Notes under the pieces: generated by a model
What the model saw: only the letters and a program-made list of their open reading frames with translations
What the model was told of the DNA's origin: nothing
Database searches by the model: none
Part shown: in pieces, positions 36,085 through 45,768 of the stretch
Position numbering within the stretch: the stretch's first letter is position 1
Layout: every line of letters begins with the position of its first letter
Made by a program: the position numbers and the translations under genes
Source of the DNA: Flavobacterium fluviatile
Lineage (GTDB): Bacteria > Bacteroidota > Bacteroidia > Flavobacteriales > Flavobacteriaceae
Assembly: GCF_010645065.1 (NCBI RefSeq)
Contig: NZ_JAADZW010000013.1
Span: 62,001-126,000 of the forward strand
Direction: 5' to 3'
Length of the DNA: 64,000 nt

Positions 36085-39000
36085 ATGTATTTAATATTCG
36101 ATACCGAAACCACCGGATTACCAAAACGCTGGGATGCCCCGATAACCGATTCTGACAACTGGCCGCGCTGTATTCAGATTGCGTGGCAGCTTCATGACGA
36201 AATGGGACAGCTTATTGAGCATCAGGATTATTTGGTAAAACCAGAAGGATTTAATATTCCGTATGATGCCGAACGTATTCACGGTATTTCGACTGAACTG
36301 GCTGAAGCCGATGGAATCACGCTGGCCGAAGTTTTGGAGAAATTCAATATTGCTTTAAGCAAAACCAAATTCATCGTTGGTCAGAATTTAGGTTTCGATG
36401 TTAATATTATGGGAGCCGAATTCCACAGAATGGGGGTTGATTCACCTATGGCTTCGATTCCGGTTCTGGATACCTGTACCGAAGTAACGGCTTCATTGTT
36501 AAAGCTTCCCGGAGGGCGTGGAGGAAAATTCAAACTTCCTACTTTGACCGAATTACACGAATATCTATTCAGCGTTCCTTTCGCGGAAGCACACAACGCA
36601 ACTGCCGACGTTGAGGCAACTACGCGTTGTTTTCTGGAACTGGTTAGAAGAGAGGTTTTCACCAAAGAAGAACTGGATGTTCCAAAAGAGTATTTCAAAG
36701 AATTCCAGGAAAAAAACCCGCAGGAATTTCCTTTAATTGGTTTAAAACACATCAATTTAAAAGCAGCTTCTGAAAAAGTCAGGGAGCAGATCAAAGCTTT
36801 ACAGGTGGATGAAACGCCAACTGTAGTTTCTGAATCTGATAAAGCTGATTTCAAAGCAGCAAAATTTGCGCATTTACACAATCACACACAGTTTTCGGTA
36901 CTTCAATCGACTATCGGAATTGGAAATATTGTTTCGGCTACAGCCAAAAACGGAATGCCGGCCGTTGCCATGACCGATACCGGAAACATGATGGGCGCTT
37001 TTCATTTTGTGAGCGCTGTTATGAATCATAATAAAGGAGCTTCTGCAAAAAATAAAGCTCTGACTGAAGCAGGAGAAGAACCGACAGAAACCGAAATTAA
37101 ACCCATCGTTGGTTGTGAATTTAATATTTGTGAAAACCATTTAGATAAAACCAAAAAAGACAACGGTTATCAGGTTGTTTTACTAGCCAAAAATAAAGCC
37201 GGTTATCACAATCTGGCCAAAATGGCTTCAATAGCTTATACCGACGGATTTTATTATGTTCCCAGGATTGACCGCGCGATTGTAGAACAATACAAAAGCG
37301 ATATTATGGTTTTGTCCGGAAATTTATACGGAGAGATTCCGAGTAAAATCCTGAATATTGGCGAAAACCAGGCAGAAGAAGCTTTGATTTGGTGGAAGGA
37401 ACAATTTGGCGAAGATTTCTATCTTGAAGTAATGCGCCACAATCAGGAAGATGAAAATCGTGTCAACAAAACCCTGATTGAATTTTCGCAAAAATACAAT
37501 GTTAAATTAATTGCGACCAACAATACCTATTATTTAAATAAAGAGGATGCCAATGCGCACGACATTTTATTGTGTGTAAAAGACGGTGAAAAGCAGGCAA
37601 CGCCAATTGGTCGTGGTCGTGGTTACCGTTACGGACTTCCAAATCAGGAATACTACTTCAAGTCGCAGGAAGAGATGAAAAAGCTCTTTGCTGATTTGCC
37701 GGAAGCGATTATCAACATTCAGGAAATCATTGATAAGGTCGAAGGATATTCGCTTTATCGTGATGTATTGCTTCCGAAATTCGAAATTCCGGAAGAATTT
37801 ATGGTGCCTGAAGATGAAGAAGATAATGGTGTTCGTGGAGAAAATAAATACTTGCGCCATCTTACCATGGAAGGCGCGAAAAGAAGATATGGCGAAATTA
37901 CCGAGTCGATTCAGGAACGTCTTGATTTTGAGTTGATGACGATTTCGAATTCAGGATATCCGGGTTATTTCCTGATCGTGCAGGATTTCATCGCCGAAGC
38001 CAGAAAAATGGACGTTTCGGTAGGACCTGGGCGTGGTTCTGCAGCGGGTTCGGCCGTTGCGTACTGTCTCGGAATTACCAATATCGACCCTATTAAATAC
38101 GACTTGCTTTTTGAGCGTTTCCTAAATCCTGACCGTGTATCGATGCCCGATATTGATATCGACTTTGATGACGAGGGTCGTGGACGTGTAATGGATTACG
38201 TAATCAACAAATACGGTCAAAAGCAGGTAGCGCAGATTATCACGTATGGTAAAATGGCAACCAAATCGGCGATTCGTGATACGGCTCGTGTACTGGATTT
38301 ACCATTATTTGAAGCCGACAGAATTGCGAAACTGATCCCGGGAATGATGCCTTCAAAATGGAATCTGGCGCGTTTTATTTCCGAGAGTGAAGAAGAAGTT
38401 AAAAAAGCCCTTCGTTCTGACGAATTTGATAATGTAAAAGAATTAATTGCCATTGCCAATGAAGGTGATTTGGCGGGAGAAACCATTCAACAGGCAAAAA
38501 TCCTTGAGGGGTCGATGCGTAACACCGGAATTCACGCCTGTGGGGTAATCATTACGCCGTCTGATATTACGAATTACGTTCCGGTAACCACAGCAAAAGA
38601 TTCGGATTTATATGTAACACAGTTCGATAACTCGGTTGCAGAAAGTGCCGGGCTGCTGAAAATGGACTTCCTGGGTCTGAAGACCCTAACGCTGATAAAA
38701 GATACCGTAAAACTGGTAAAATACAGAACAGGAGTTGATCTGGATCCGGATACTTTTCCGATTGATGATCCTGAAACATACGCGCTTTTTCAAAGAGGAG
38801 AAACAGTTGGAATTTTCCAGTACGAATCGCCCGGTATGCAGAAATACATGAAAGACCTGAAACCAACTGTATTTGGGGATTTAATTGCCATGAACGCCCT
38901 GTATCGTCCGGGGCCTCTGGAGTATATTCCGTCTTTCGTTAGAAGAAAAAATGGTGACGAAGAAATCAAATACGATTTAGATGCCTGTGCAGAGTATCTT

Positions 39001-40623
39001 TCTGAAACCTATGGAATTACAGTTTATCAGGAGCAGGTAATGCTTTTGTCTCAGTCTTTGGCAGGATTTACAAAGGGTGAGGCCGACGTATTACGTAAAG
39101 CGATGGGTAAGAAACAAAAGGACGTACTGGATAAAATGAAGCCAAAGTTTGTTGAGCAGGCTTCTGCAAAAGGCCACGATGCAAAAGTTCTGGAGAAAAT
39201 CTGGAAAGACTGGGAAGCCTTTGCTAGTTACGCCTTCAATAAATCGCACTCGACTTGTTATGCCTGGATTGCCTATCAAACCGCGTATTTGAAAGCACAT
39301 TATCCTGCAGAATATATGGCAGCAGTACTTTCAAATAACATGAACGATATCAAACAGGTTTCGTTCTTTATGGAAGAATGTAAACGTATGGGCTTGCAGG
39401 TTTTAGGGCCTTGTGTTAATGAGTCGTACTATAAATTTACAGTGAATGATGATTATGCGGTACGTTTCGGAATGGGAGCGATTAAAGGAGTGGGACAAGG
39501 TGCTGTAGAAACTATTGTAGAAAGGAGAAAAGACGGAAGGTATAAATCGATTTTTGACCTGGCAAAACGAATAGATTTGCGTGCCGCTAACAAAAAAGCG
39601 ATAGAGAATTTAGCACTGGCCGGAGGTTTTGATTCGTTTGAAGGAACAACCAGAGCACAGTATTTCCACGACGATGGAGACGGAATCACATTCTACGAAA
39701 AAGCAATGCGCTACGGATCGAAGTTTCAGGAAAACGAAAACTCATCTCAGGTAAGTTTGTTTGGTGAAACCAGTGAAGTACAGATTGCGGAACCTGTTGT
39801 ACCGCCATGCGAAGACTGGAGTACAATGGAAAAGCTGGCCAAAGAAAAAGAGGTTGTCGGAATCTATATTTCCGGACATCCGCTGGATGATTTTAGGTTT
39901 GAGATGAAATATTTCTGCAACGCCCGACTGGAAGCTCTAAAAAACATGAATGATTATGTTGGCAAGAACCTGACTGTTGCCGGAATTATCAATAACGTCC
40001 AGCACCGTGTGGCTAAAAATGGAAAAGGCTGGGCGGCATTCAATTTAGAAGGCTATGATGAAAGTTATGAGTTTAAGATTTTTGGGGAAGAGTATCTGAA
40101 ATTCCGTCACTTTCTGATTCAGAACAATTTTGCATTTATCAAAATTTTAATTAAGGAGGGATGGGTTAATCATGATACCGGTAAAAAAACAGATCCAAGA
40201 ATGCAGTTTGTTGAAGTGCGTCAATTACAGGATATTCTGGAATCTTTTGCCAAAAAACTGATTTTGCTGCTGAATATTAAAGATCTTCAGGCTGAGTTTA
40301 TCCACAGATTGAGTCAGTTGTTTAATGCTTATAAAGGAGAGAATTCTGTGACTTTTGAAATCATGGAATTAGAAAACATAAAGCGTCTGGTTGAGGTTGA
40401 AACTACAAACGATTTTGATGATACTGAAGATGCTGTATTTGATGATGATAATGATGATAATGAAACAGTTTCCGGTGGAGCTAAAATGCAGGAAGTAAAA
40501 GAAGTCGAAGAAATAAAAGTAGTAACCAAGTTAACAATGCCAAGCAGACGACTTAAAGTCAAAATTTCGACAGAATTACTACAGGAATTAGAAAAAATGC
40601 AGATAAATTTCAAACTCAACTAA
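36085..40623 (+). CDS. dnaE: DNA polymerase III alpha subunit with fused N-terminal exonuclease
   Basis: 1512 aa, about 350 longer than E. coli DnaE. Residues 1-185 are a DnaQ-type DEDDh 3'-5' exonuclease (FDTETTG with D6/E8; AHNATADVEAT as the third motif). A PHP domain begins at about 263 (HLHNHTQFSVLQS). The polymerase core has GPGRGSAAGSAV (about 647) and the catalytic acidic triad region PDIDIDFDDEGRG (about 687). The helix-hairpin-helix/tau-binding part is followed by an OB fold (about 1294, LTVAGIINNVQHR) and an acidic tail (about 1430-1465). It replicates the chromosome and would proofread in cis. Minus-strand open frames across it are shadows. Confidence 0.96.
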   Translation: MYLIFDTETTGLPKRWDAPITDSDNWPRCIQIAWQLHDEMGQLIEHQDYLVKPEGFNIPYDAERIHGISTELAEADGITLAEVLEKFNIALSKTKFIVGQNLGFDVNIMGAEFHRMGVDSPMASIPVLDTCTEVTASLLKLPGGRGGKFKLPTLTELHEYLFSVPFAEAHNATADVEATTRCFLELVRREVFTKEELDVPKEYFKEFQEKNPQEFPLIGLKHINLKAASEKVREQIKALQVDETPTVVSESDKADFKAAKFAHLHNHTQFSVLQSTIGIGNIVSATAKNGMPAVAMTDTGNMMGAFHFVSAVMNHNKGASAKNKALTEAGEEPTETEIKPIVGCEFNICENHLDKTKKDNGYQVVLLAKNKAGYHNLAKMASIAYTDGFYYVPRIDRAIVEQYKSDIMVLSGNLYGEIPSKILNIGENQAEEALIWWKEQFGEDFYLEVMRHNQEDENRVNKTLIEFSQKYNVKLIATNNTYYLNKEDANAHDILLCVKDGEKQATPIGRGRGYRYGLPNQEYYFKSQEEMKKLFADLPEAIINIQEIIDKVEGYSLYRDVLLPKFEIPEEFMVPEDEEDNGVRGENKYLRHLTMEGAKRRYGEITESIQERLDFELMTISNSGYPGYFLIVQDFIAEARKMDVSVGPGRGSAAGSAVAYCLGITNIDPIKYDLLFERFLNPDRVSMPDIDIDFDDEGRGRVMDYVINKYGQKQVAQIITYGKMATKSAIRDTARVLDLPLFEADRIAKLIPGMMPSKWNLARFISESEEEVKKALRSDEFDNVKELIAIANEGDLAGETIQQAKILEGSMRNTGIHACGVIITPSDITNYVPVTTAKDSDLYVTQFDNSVAESAGLLKMDFLGLKTLTLIKDTVKLVKYRTGVDLDPDTFPIDDPETYALFQRGETVGIFQYESPGMQKYMKDLKPTVFGDLIAMNALYRPGPLEYIPSFVRRKNGDEEIKYDLDACAEYLSETYGITVYQEQVMLLSQSLAGFTKGEADVLRKAMGKKQKDVLDKMKPKFVEQASAKGHDAKVLEKIWKDWEAFASYAFNKSHSTCYAWIAYQTAYLKAHYPAEYMAAVLSNNMNDIKQVSFFMEECKRMGLQVLGPCVNESYYKFTVNDDYAVRFGMGAIKGVGQGAVETIVERRKDGRYKSIFDLAKRIDLRAANKKAIENLALAGGFDSFEGTTRAQYFHDDGDGITFYEKAMRYGSKFQENENSSQVSLFGETSEVQIAEPVVPPCEDWSTMEKLAKEKEVVGIYISGHPLDDFRFEMKYFCNARLEALKNMNDYVGKNLTVAGIINNVQHRVAKNGKGWAAFNLEGYDESYEFKIFGEEYLKFRHFLIQNNFAFIKILIKEGWVNHDTGKKTDPRMQFVEVRQLQDILESFAKKLILLLNIKDLQAEFIHRLSQLFNAYKGENSVTFEIMELENIKRLVEVETTNDFDDTEDAVFDDDNDDNETVSGGAKMQEVKEVEEIKVVTKLTMPSRRLKVKISTELLQELEKMQINFKLN

Positions 40624-40768
40624 AATATAATAGTTAAAATTTAATTGATAATGAGTTTTTTTGGTTAAAATTATGCATGCATAATAAATTCTTTCTTGAT
40701 TAATTTTCAAATCGATAATTATGATAAGTAGTATGGGAATACTGTAAAAAAAGAAATGTAATTTATTA

Positions 40769-40776
40769 TATGTTTG
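40769..40776 (+). promoter_or_regulatory. Predicted -7 element of the barrel protein gene
   Basis: TATGTTTG, 25 bp before the ATG at 40801. An inverted ATTATGCATGCATAAT palindrome lies upstream at 40668-40683. Confidence 0.4.
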
Positions 40777-40800
40777 TAGCAAAAATTAACAAAGAAAATT

Positions 40801-41751
40801 ATGAAAAAGCATTTATTTTTAATCGGATTGATGATCTGCTCTATGACCACAATAGCGCAGACAGAAAGTGCAGATAAACTGGAAAGCTGGTATTTTAAAT
40901 TAGGAGGTTCTTATTTCATTCAGACAGCTGCTACTGAGTTTCCAATTGTAAATGGTCAATTGCCAAATACTGATGTTTATGGACCTAACGGAACTACTTT
41001 GATTTCAAGAGAAACCAATCACGGTTCATTTGGAGAAGGTTTTCGTTCAGGATTAACAGCTGGTTACCGTTTTTCAACGCGTTTAGGGGTTGAAATGGGG
41101 ATTAATTATTATTCTAGTGCTGATAAATTGATGGTTGAGACAACAAATCGTTTAGTTGCTACTTCGCCAGCAAACATTTTTGTAACAGGAGATGCAGTAG
41201 GGAAAATCAGAGCATGGGATTTATCGCCTTCATTAGTTTTATTTTTAGGAGAAACTAAAGGTTTTGAACCTTATACAAAAGTAGGGGTTATTGTTCCCAT
41301 CCATGGCGATTTAACTATTGAAACGAATCGTGAGTATTATACAGTTGCACCAACAAGAACAACAGTAGCAAAAACATATTCGGAAGATGTTGTAAAGCCT
41401 AATCCAACTCTTGGCTTTATGGCAGCAATAGGAAGTTCTTATAAAATAGGTAAAAAATTAGCTTTATTTGCTGAAATTGAATACAGAAACTTTACTGTTC
41501 ACGGTAAAACAAAAGAAACTACAGTGTTTACTGAAAACGGAGTAGATAAATTGCATACACCATCTACTTTTAGACAAGATGCTTCGTACTCTGCGATTCA
41601 CACTAATTATGTAGATAAATTAACTACCAATTCTAATAGTAAAGTAACTAATGCAGCTGGTTTTGATGATACAAAAGCAACTGACGATATTAGTTCTTAT
41701 GTTGGGATTTCCGGTGTAGGTTTAACTTTTGGACTACGATACAGCCTATAA
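40801..41751 (+). CDS. Outer-membrane beta-barrel protein
   Basis: 316 aa. Signal peptide to MTTIAQ (about residue 20). It starts with LESWYFKLGGSYFIQ and has alternating strands (GLTAGYRFSTRLGVEMGINYYS, YTKVGVIVPIHGDLTIET, KKLALFAEIEYRNFTVHG), ending GVGLTFGLRYSL. It resembles OmpW- or OmpA-type eight-strand barrels; no peptidoglycan-binding domain. It is monocistronic, with its own promoter element and a terminator at 41780-41807. Confidence 0.82.
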   Translation: MKKHLFLIGLMICSMTTIAQTESADKLESWYFKLGGSYFIQTAATEFPIVNGQLPNTDVYGPNGTTLISRETNHGSFGEGFRSGLTAGYRFSTRLGVEMGINYYSSADKLMVETTNRLVATSPANIFVTGDAVGKIRAWDLSPSLVLFLGETKGFEPYTKVGVIVPIHGDLTIETNREYYTVAPTRTTVAKTYSEDVVKPNPTLGFMAAIGSSYKIGKKLALFAEIEYRNFTVHGKTKETTVFTENGVDKLHTPSTFRQDASYSAIHTNYVDKLTTNSNSKVTNAAGFDDTKATDDISSYVGISGVGLTFGLRYSL

Positions 41752-41779
41752 TTTTATTCCGTTATATAGTTTAAGAAAG

Positions 41780-41807
41780 AGGATATTCGAAAGAGTATCC
41801 TTTTTTT
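41780..41807 (+). terminator. Terminator of the barrel protein gene
   Basis: Stem AGGATA / TATCCT extended by TTC-GAAA-GAG, then seven T. Confidence 0.75.
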
Positions 41808-41846
41808 GTGCTTTGCAGAATTCAGCTTTGACAAAGTTTGAGTTTG

Positions 41847-41974
41847 AATTGCCTCCAGCTTTAGTTGGAGGTTGATAGGATTGAATTTAAAAAGGCTTTA
41901 GCTAAAAAACGTTTATTTGGCTAAAGCCTGAATATGTTTTAACTTTTATGCTCCAGTTAAAGCTGGAGGCAATT
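41847..41974. repeat. Nested inverted repeat between two genes
   Basis: Outer arms 41847-41870 and 41951-41974 (22 of 24 complementary; core CTCCAGCTTTA) enclose an inner perfect hairpin AGGCTTTAGC (41893) / GCTAAAGCCT (41920). It ends 7 bp before the oxidoreductase stop codon and may terminate transcription from either side. Confidence 0.8.
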
Positions 41975-41980
41975 GAAATA

Positions 41981-42976
41981 TTAAGATTTCGAACTTCTAA
42001 ACTCCCTCAAAACTTCATCAATAACCCAGGTCGTTCTGGCTCCCGAAGTTCCTTTTGAAGGAGAAGCACCTTTATTTCCTAATAATTCAGCAATAACAGT
42101 TACAATAAAAGGCTGCTGGATATGAAGCGGATTTTCGATTGTGATACTTTCTTTTTCACCATTTGCATATTGAATATGAAGAGGATCTTCCCCAAAAGTA
42201 GAAAACGATATTTTGCCTTTATCACCTACAATTTCGGTATTGTCGTAACGCTCAAAACTGGCGAAATTCCATAAACCGGAACCATGAATTCCGTTTTCGA
42301 ATAAAAAAGACATTGAAACAGCATCTTCAGCAGGATAGGCTAGTAGCTGAGAAGTTGCATGCCCGCGAATGGATTTTATCGGACCTAAAACAAAATCTAA
42401 AAAGTCTAAAGTATGACACGCCAGATCGACAAATATTCCGCCTCCTGAAATATGCGGTAAAACGGTCCACGGCAAATTGATTTCGTCGTCATAACGTTCT
42501 TCAAAAGGATGGTACAAAACACAATTTACGTGTCTAATAGTCCCTAATTTTCCTTCGTCTATTATTTCTTTGATTTTTAAAAATCGTGGCAAAGCTCTTC
42601 TGTAATATGCCACAAACAAAGGAACGTTGTGTTCTTTACATGCGCTGATCATTTCGTTGCATTCTTCAAATGTAAGTGCCATAGGTTTTTCAACATAAAC
42701 CGGTTTCCCGGCTTTGGCGCACAAAATCGTATATTCTTTATGAGATGATGGAGGAGTAGCAATATAAACGGCGTCAACTTCGGGATCATTGATTAAATCT
42801 TCGGCATTTGAATACCATTTTGGGACATTGTGGCGTTTGGCGTAATCTTCAGCAAGTTCTGCGTCACGGCGCATTACGGCAACCAAAGCGGAGTTTGGTG
42901 CTTTCTGAAATGCCGGACCGCTTTTAACTTCGGTTACGTTTCCACAGCCGATAATTCCCCATTTTATAATTTTCAT
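41981..42976 (-). CDS. Gfo/Idh/MocA family NAD(P)-dependent oxidoreductase
   Basis: 331 aa. The N-terminal Rossmann fold starts KWGIIGCGNVTEV and carries VYIATPPSSHKEYTI and the family signature VYVEKPMAL (Lys of EKP). The C-terminal alpha/beta domain has GGGIFVDLACHTLDFLDF, with the catalytic His/Asp region. It likely oxidises a sugar or inositol-type alcohol; substrate unknown. Single gene; no sugar-pathway neighbours. Confidence 0.9.
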   Translation of the reverse strand: MKIIKWGIIGCGNVTEVKSGPAFQKAPNSALVAVMRRDAELAEDYAKRHNVPKWYSNAEDLINDPEVDAVYIATPPSSHKEYTILCAKAGKPVYVEKPMALTFEECNEMISACKEHNVPLFVAYYRRALPRFLKIKEIIDEGKLGTIRHVNCVLYHPFEERYDDEINLPWTVLPHISGGGIFVDLACHTLDFLDFVLGPIKSIRGHATSQLLAYPAEDAVSMSFLFENGIHGSGLWNFASFERYDNTEIVGDKGKISFSTFGEDPLHIQYANGEKESITIENPLHIQQPFIVTVIAELLGNKGASPSKGTSGARTTWVIDEVLREFRSSKS

Positions 42977-43063
42977 CGTTTGTTTTTTTAAGTTCTTTCA
43001 AATTTAAGAGAAAAGAATCGTTTTAAAAATATTTGCCACCAATTACAGGAATTTCCATAAATT

Positions 43064-43449
43064 ATTTTCCCGCAGATTTAGCAGATTTAACAGATATTTT
43101 TTCGTACAGATTCGCCGAATCTGCTAAATCTGCGAGAAAAAAATAGCCACGACTCGAGCGGTAGCGAATAGGCGAAGCAATTCACGATTTTTATTTTAAG
43201 CTATGTGATTTAAAATACTGTGACAAATTGCACGAATTTATTTCACGCAGATTAAAAAAAGATTTAAGCAGATACACGCAGATTTTTTAAAATTAGATCA
43301 ATTTAGATCTGCCTAAATCTGCGTGAAACAACGCACACAAAGATTTTAATTTAATCTGCTTAATCTGCAAAATCTGCGGGAAAAAAATAGCCACGAATTA
43401 CACATTTCCAAAAATTTAAATTCGTGGAAATTAGTGTAATTCGTGGCTA
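43064..43449. repeat. Cluster of three intergenic hairpin repeats
   Basis: Fills most of the 495-bp gap 42977-43471. (a) CCCGCAGATTTAGCAGATTT (43070) against AAATCTGCGAGAAAA (43126-43140). (b) TTTCACGCAGATT (43241) against AATCTGCGTGAAA (43315-43327). (c) A perfect 16-bp pair TAGCCACGAATTACAC (43388-43403) / complement (43434-43449). Units a and b share the CGCAGATT word with the tandem repeats at 62941 and 63180. No gene in this stretch. Confidence 0.8.
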
Positions 43450-43471
43450 AAAAAAATCTTAGATTAAAATT

Positions 43472-45580
43472 TTACTTTTTAGGCAATGATTTAAAACCCA
43501 TATTGTAAAGCGTAAATGCCTGAATGTCTACATTTTCCTGAATCGTAGCCGCAACAGATTTTCCTGCTCCGTGACCGGCTTTTACATCAATTCTAATCAA
43601 AACCGGATTCTCTCCAGTTTGTTTTTCCTGTAATTCAGAAGCAAATTTGAAACTGTGGGCAGGAACCACTCGGTCGTCGTGATCTCCTGTCGTTACCATT
43701 GTTGCAGGGTAATGCGTTCCTTTTTTAACGTTGTGAACAGGAGAATATCCTTTTAAATATTCGAACATTTCTTTGTTGTCCTGAGCAGTTCCGTAATCGT
43801 AAGCCCATCCTGCACCTGCTGTGAACGCATTGTAACGAAGCATATCCATGACTCCAACGGCAGGCAATGCTACTTTAAATAAATCCGGACGCTGTGTCAT
43901 AGCGGCTCCCACTAACAATCCTCCGTTTGAACCTCCTCGAATCGCTAAGAAATCTGATGAGGTATATTTTTGAGCGATTAGATATTCGGCTGCAGCGATA
44001 AAATCATCAAATACATTTTGCTTTTGAAGTTTTGTCCCGGCATCATGCCATTTTTTTCCGTATTCACCGCCTCCTCTTAAATTGGCAACAGCATAAACGC
44101 CCCCGTTTTCTAACCAAACCGCATTGGCAATACTGAAACTTGGAGTCAGGCTGATATTGAATCCGCCATAACCATAAAGAATTGTTGGGTTCTTGCCGTC
44201 TAGTTTTGTTCCTTTTTTATAGGTAATAATCAGCGGGATCTTGGTTCCGTCTTTTGAAGTGTAAAATACCTGTTTTGATTCGTAATCTTCGCTTTTGAAA
44301 TCTACTTTTGGTTTCTGATACACTTCAGATTTTCCGGATTTTGCCTCAAAAGAATAAATACTTCCCGGAGTTGTGTAATTGGTAAAACTGTAGTACAGAA
44401 TCCTTTCGTCTTTTTTACCGCCAAATCCGCCTGCAGATCCTACAGCAGGAAGTTTGATTTCGCGAACTAATTTTCCGTTATAATCGTATTGCTGTACAAA
44501 AGAAACCGCATCTTTGGTATAGTTAGCAAAGAAATAACCGGCACCGGTTGAAGGGGATAAAATATCTTTGGTTTCTTTAATGAAATCTTTCCAGTTTTCA
44601 GGTTTTGGATTGGCAACATCAACCGTTACGACACGTTTGTTAGGCGCATTAAAATCGGTTTCGATGAATAATTTATTTCCTTCGTTTTCTATGATATTGT
44701 TATCACTGTTAAAATTGTCCACAATCGTAACAATTGGGCTGTCTGGTTTGGTAAGGTCTTTAATGTACAATTCGTTTCCGTAAGTCGAATTGGCTGCTGT
44801 AATTACTAAATAATTATTGTCTTCTGTGACAGATCCACCAACATATCTTCTCTTTTGATCGCCTCCAAAAATCACTTTATCGTCTTTTTGAGAAGTTCCT
44901 AATTTGTGGAAATATAATTTATGCTGATCTGTTTTGGCAGATAATTCGCTTCCTTTTGGTTTGTCATAACTGGAGTAATAAAAACCTTCATTTTTATACC
45001 ATGAAATACCGCTGAATTTTACATCAACTAAAGTGTCTTCCAGGACTTTTTTCGAAAGGGCATCAATTATTATTACCTTTCTCCAGTCGCTTCCTCCTTC
45101 AGAAATGGCATAAGCCGCTTTGGAACCGTCTTTCGAAAAATCCAGTCCGCCAAGCGAAGTGGTTCCGTCTTTAGAAAAGGTGTTCGGATCTAAAAAAACT
45201 TCTTCTTTTCCGCTTTTGTCTTTTCTGTAAACAACCGACTGGTTCTGAAGCCCGTTGTTTTTAAAATAATAGGTAAAGTTTCCTTCTGTAAACGGAGCGC
45301 CTATTTTTTCATAATTCCACAATTTTTCCATTCGTGCTTTTAACGCATCACGAAACGGAATCTGATTTAAATACCCGTATGTAACCTCGTTTTGAGCCTT
45401 TACCCAAGCACCCGTTTCATCAGATTTATCGTCTTCCAGCCAGCGGTAAGGGTCGCTTATCTGGGTGTTAAAATATACATCAACAGTTTCGCCTTTTTTA
45501 GTTTGTGGATACTGAATTTTATTTTGCGCAAATGATAATCCTGCTGTTGTGAGTGCCATTAATAAAAATGTTTTTTTCAT
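43472..45580 (-). CDS. Prolyl oligopeptidase (family S9A), exported
   Basis: 702 aa. Signal peptide (TAGLSFAQ, about residue 19). A seven-blade propeller occupies about 75-430 (DPYRWLEDDKSDE at its entry), with the alpha/beta-hydrolase domain around it. Catalytic Ser in AIRGGSNGGLLVGA (about residue 550), Asp in TGDHDDRVVP, His in VKAGHGAGKS. It cleaves after proline in short peptides; the signal peptide places it in the periplasm. Downstream and upstream gaps carry hairpin repeats, so it is a single-gene unit. Confidence 0.95.
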   Translation of the reverse strand: MKKTFLLMALTTAGLSFAQNKIQYPQTKKGETVDVYFNTQISDPYRWLEDDKSDETGAWVKAQNEVTYGYLNQIPFRDALKARMEKLWNYEKIGAPFTEGNFTYYFKNNGLQNQSVVYRKDKSGKEEVFLDPNTFSKDGTTSLGGLDFSKDGSKAAYAISEGGSDWRKVIIIDALSKKVLEDTLVDVKFSGISWYKNEGFYYSSYDKPKGSELSAKTDQHKLYFHKLGTSQKDDKVIFGGDQKRRYVGGSVTEDNNYLVITAANSTYGNELYIKDLTKPDSPIVTIVDNFNSDNNIIENEGNKLFIETDFNAPNKRVVTVDVANPKPENWKDFIKETKDILSPSTGAGYFFANYTKDAVSFVQQYDYNGKLVREIKLPAVGSAGGFGGKKDERILYYSFTNYTTPGSIYSFEAKSGKSEVYQKPKVDFKSEDYESKQVFYTSKDGTKIPLIITYKKGTKLDGKNPTILYGYGGFNISLTPSFSIANAVWLENGGVYAVANLRGGGEYGKKWHDAGTKLQKQNVFDDFIAAAEYLIAQKYTSSDFLAIRGGSNGGLLVGAAMTQRPDLFKVALPAVGVMDMLRYNAFTAGAGWAYDYGTAQDNKEMFEYLKGYSPVHNVKKGTHYPATMVTTGDHDDRVVPAHSFKFASELQEKQTGENPVLIRIDVKAGHGAGKSVAATIQENVDIQAFTLYNMGFKSLPKK

Positions 45581-45633
45581 AGTTTATTTTGTGTTTGTAA
45601 CAAAAATAGTGTTTTTTGTGTGATTACTGAATT

Positions 45634-45761
45634 TTTAACCGTAAAGCACGCAAAGTTTTTATTTCTGCTACACATAAAAACGCATAATCCGCAAAAGCTT
45701 TAGTATTAATTTTAATCTTTGCGAACTTTGCGAAAAATCCTCGCGTTCTCTGCGGTTAAAT
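45634..45761. repeat. Intergenic imperfect inverted repeat
   Basis: TTTAACCG near 45634 pairs with CGGTTAAA at 45754-45761; GCAAAGTT-type words are repeated between. Same style as other intergenic repeats in the window. Confidence 0.5.
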
Positions 45762-45768
45762 AAAAATC

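Noticed and set aside
36381..39689. Several long antisense frames in dnaE (up to 166 codons)
   Set aside because: Serine-rich shadow translations of a strongly conserved gene; no start context.
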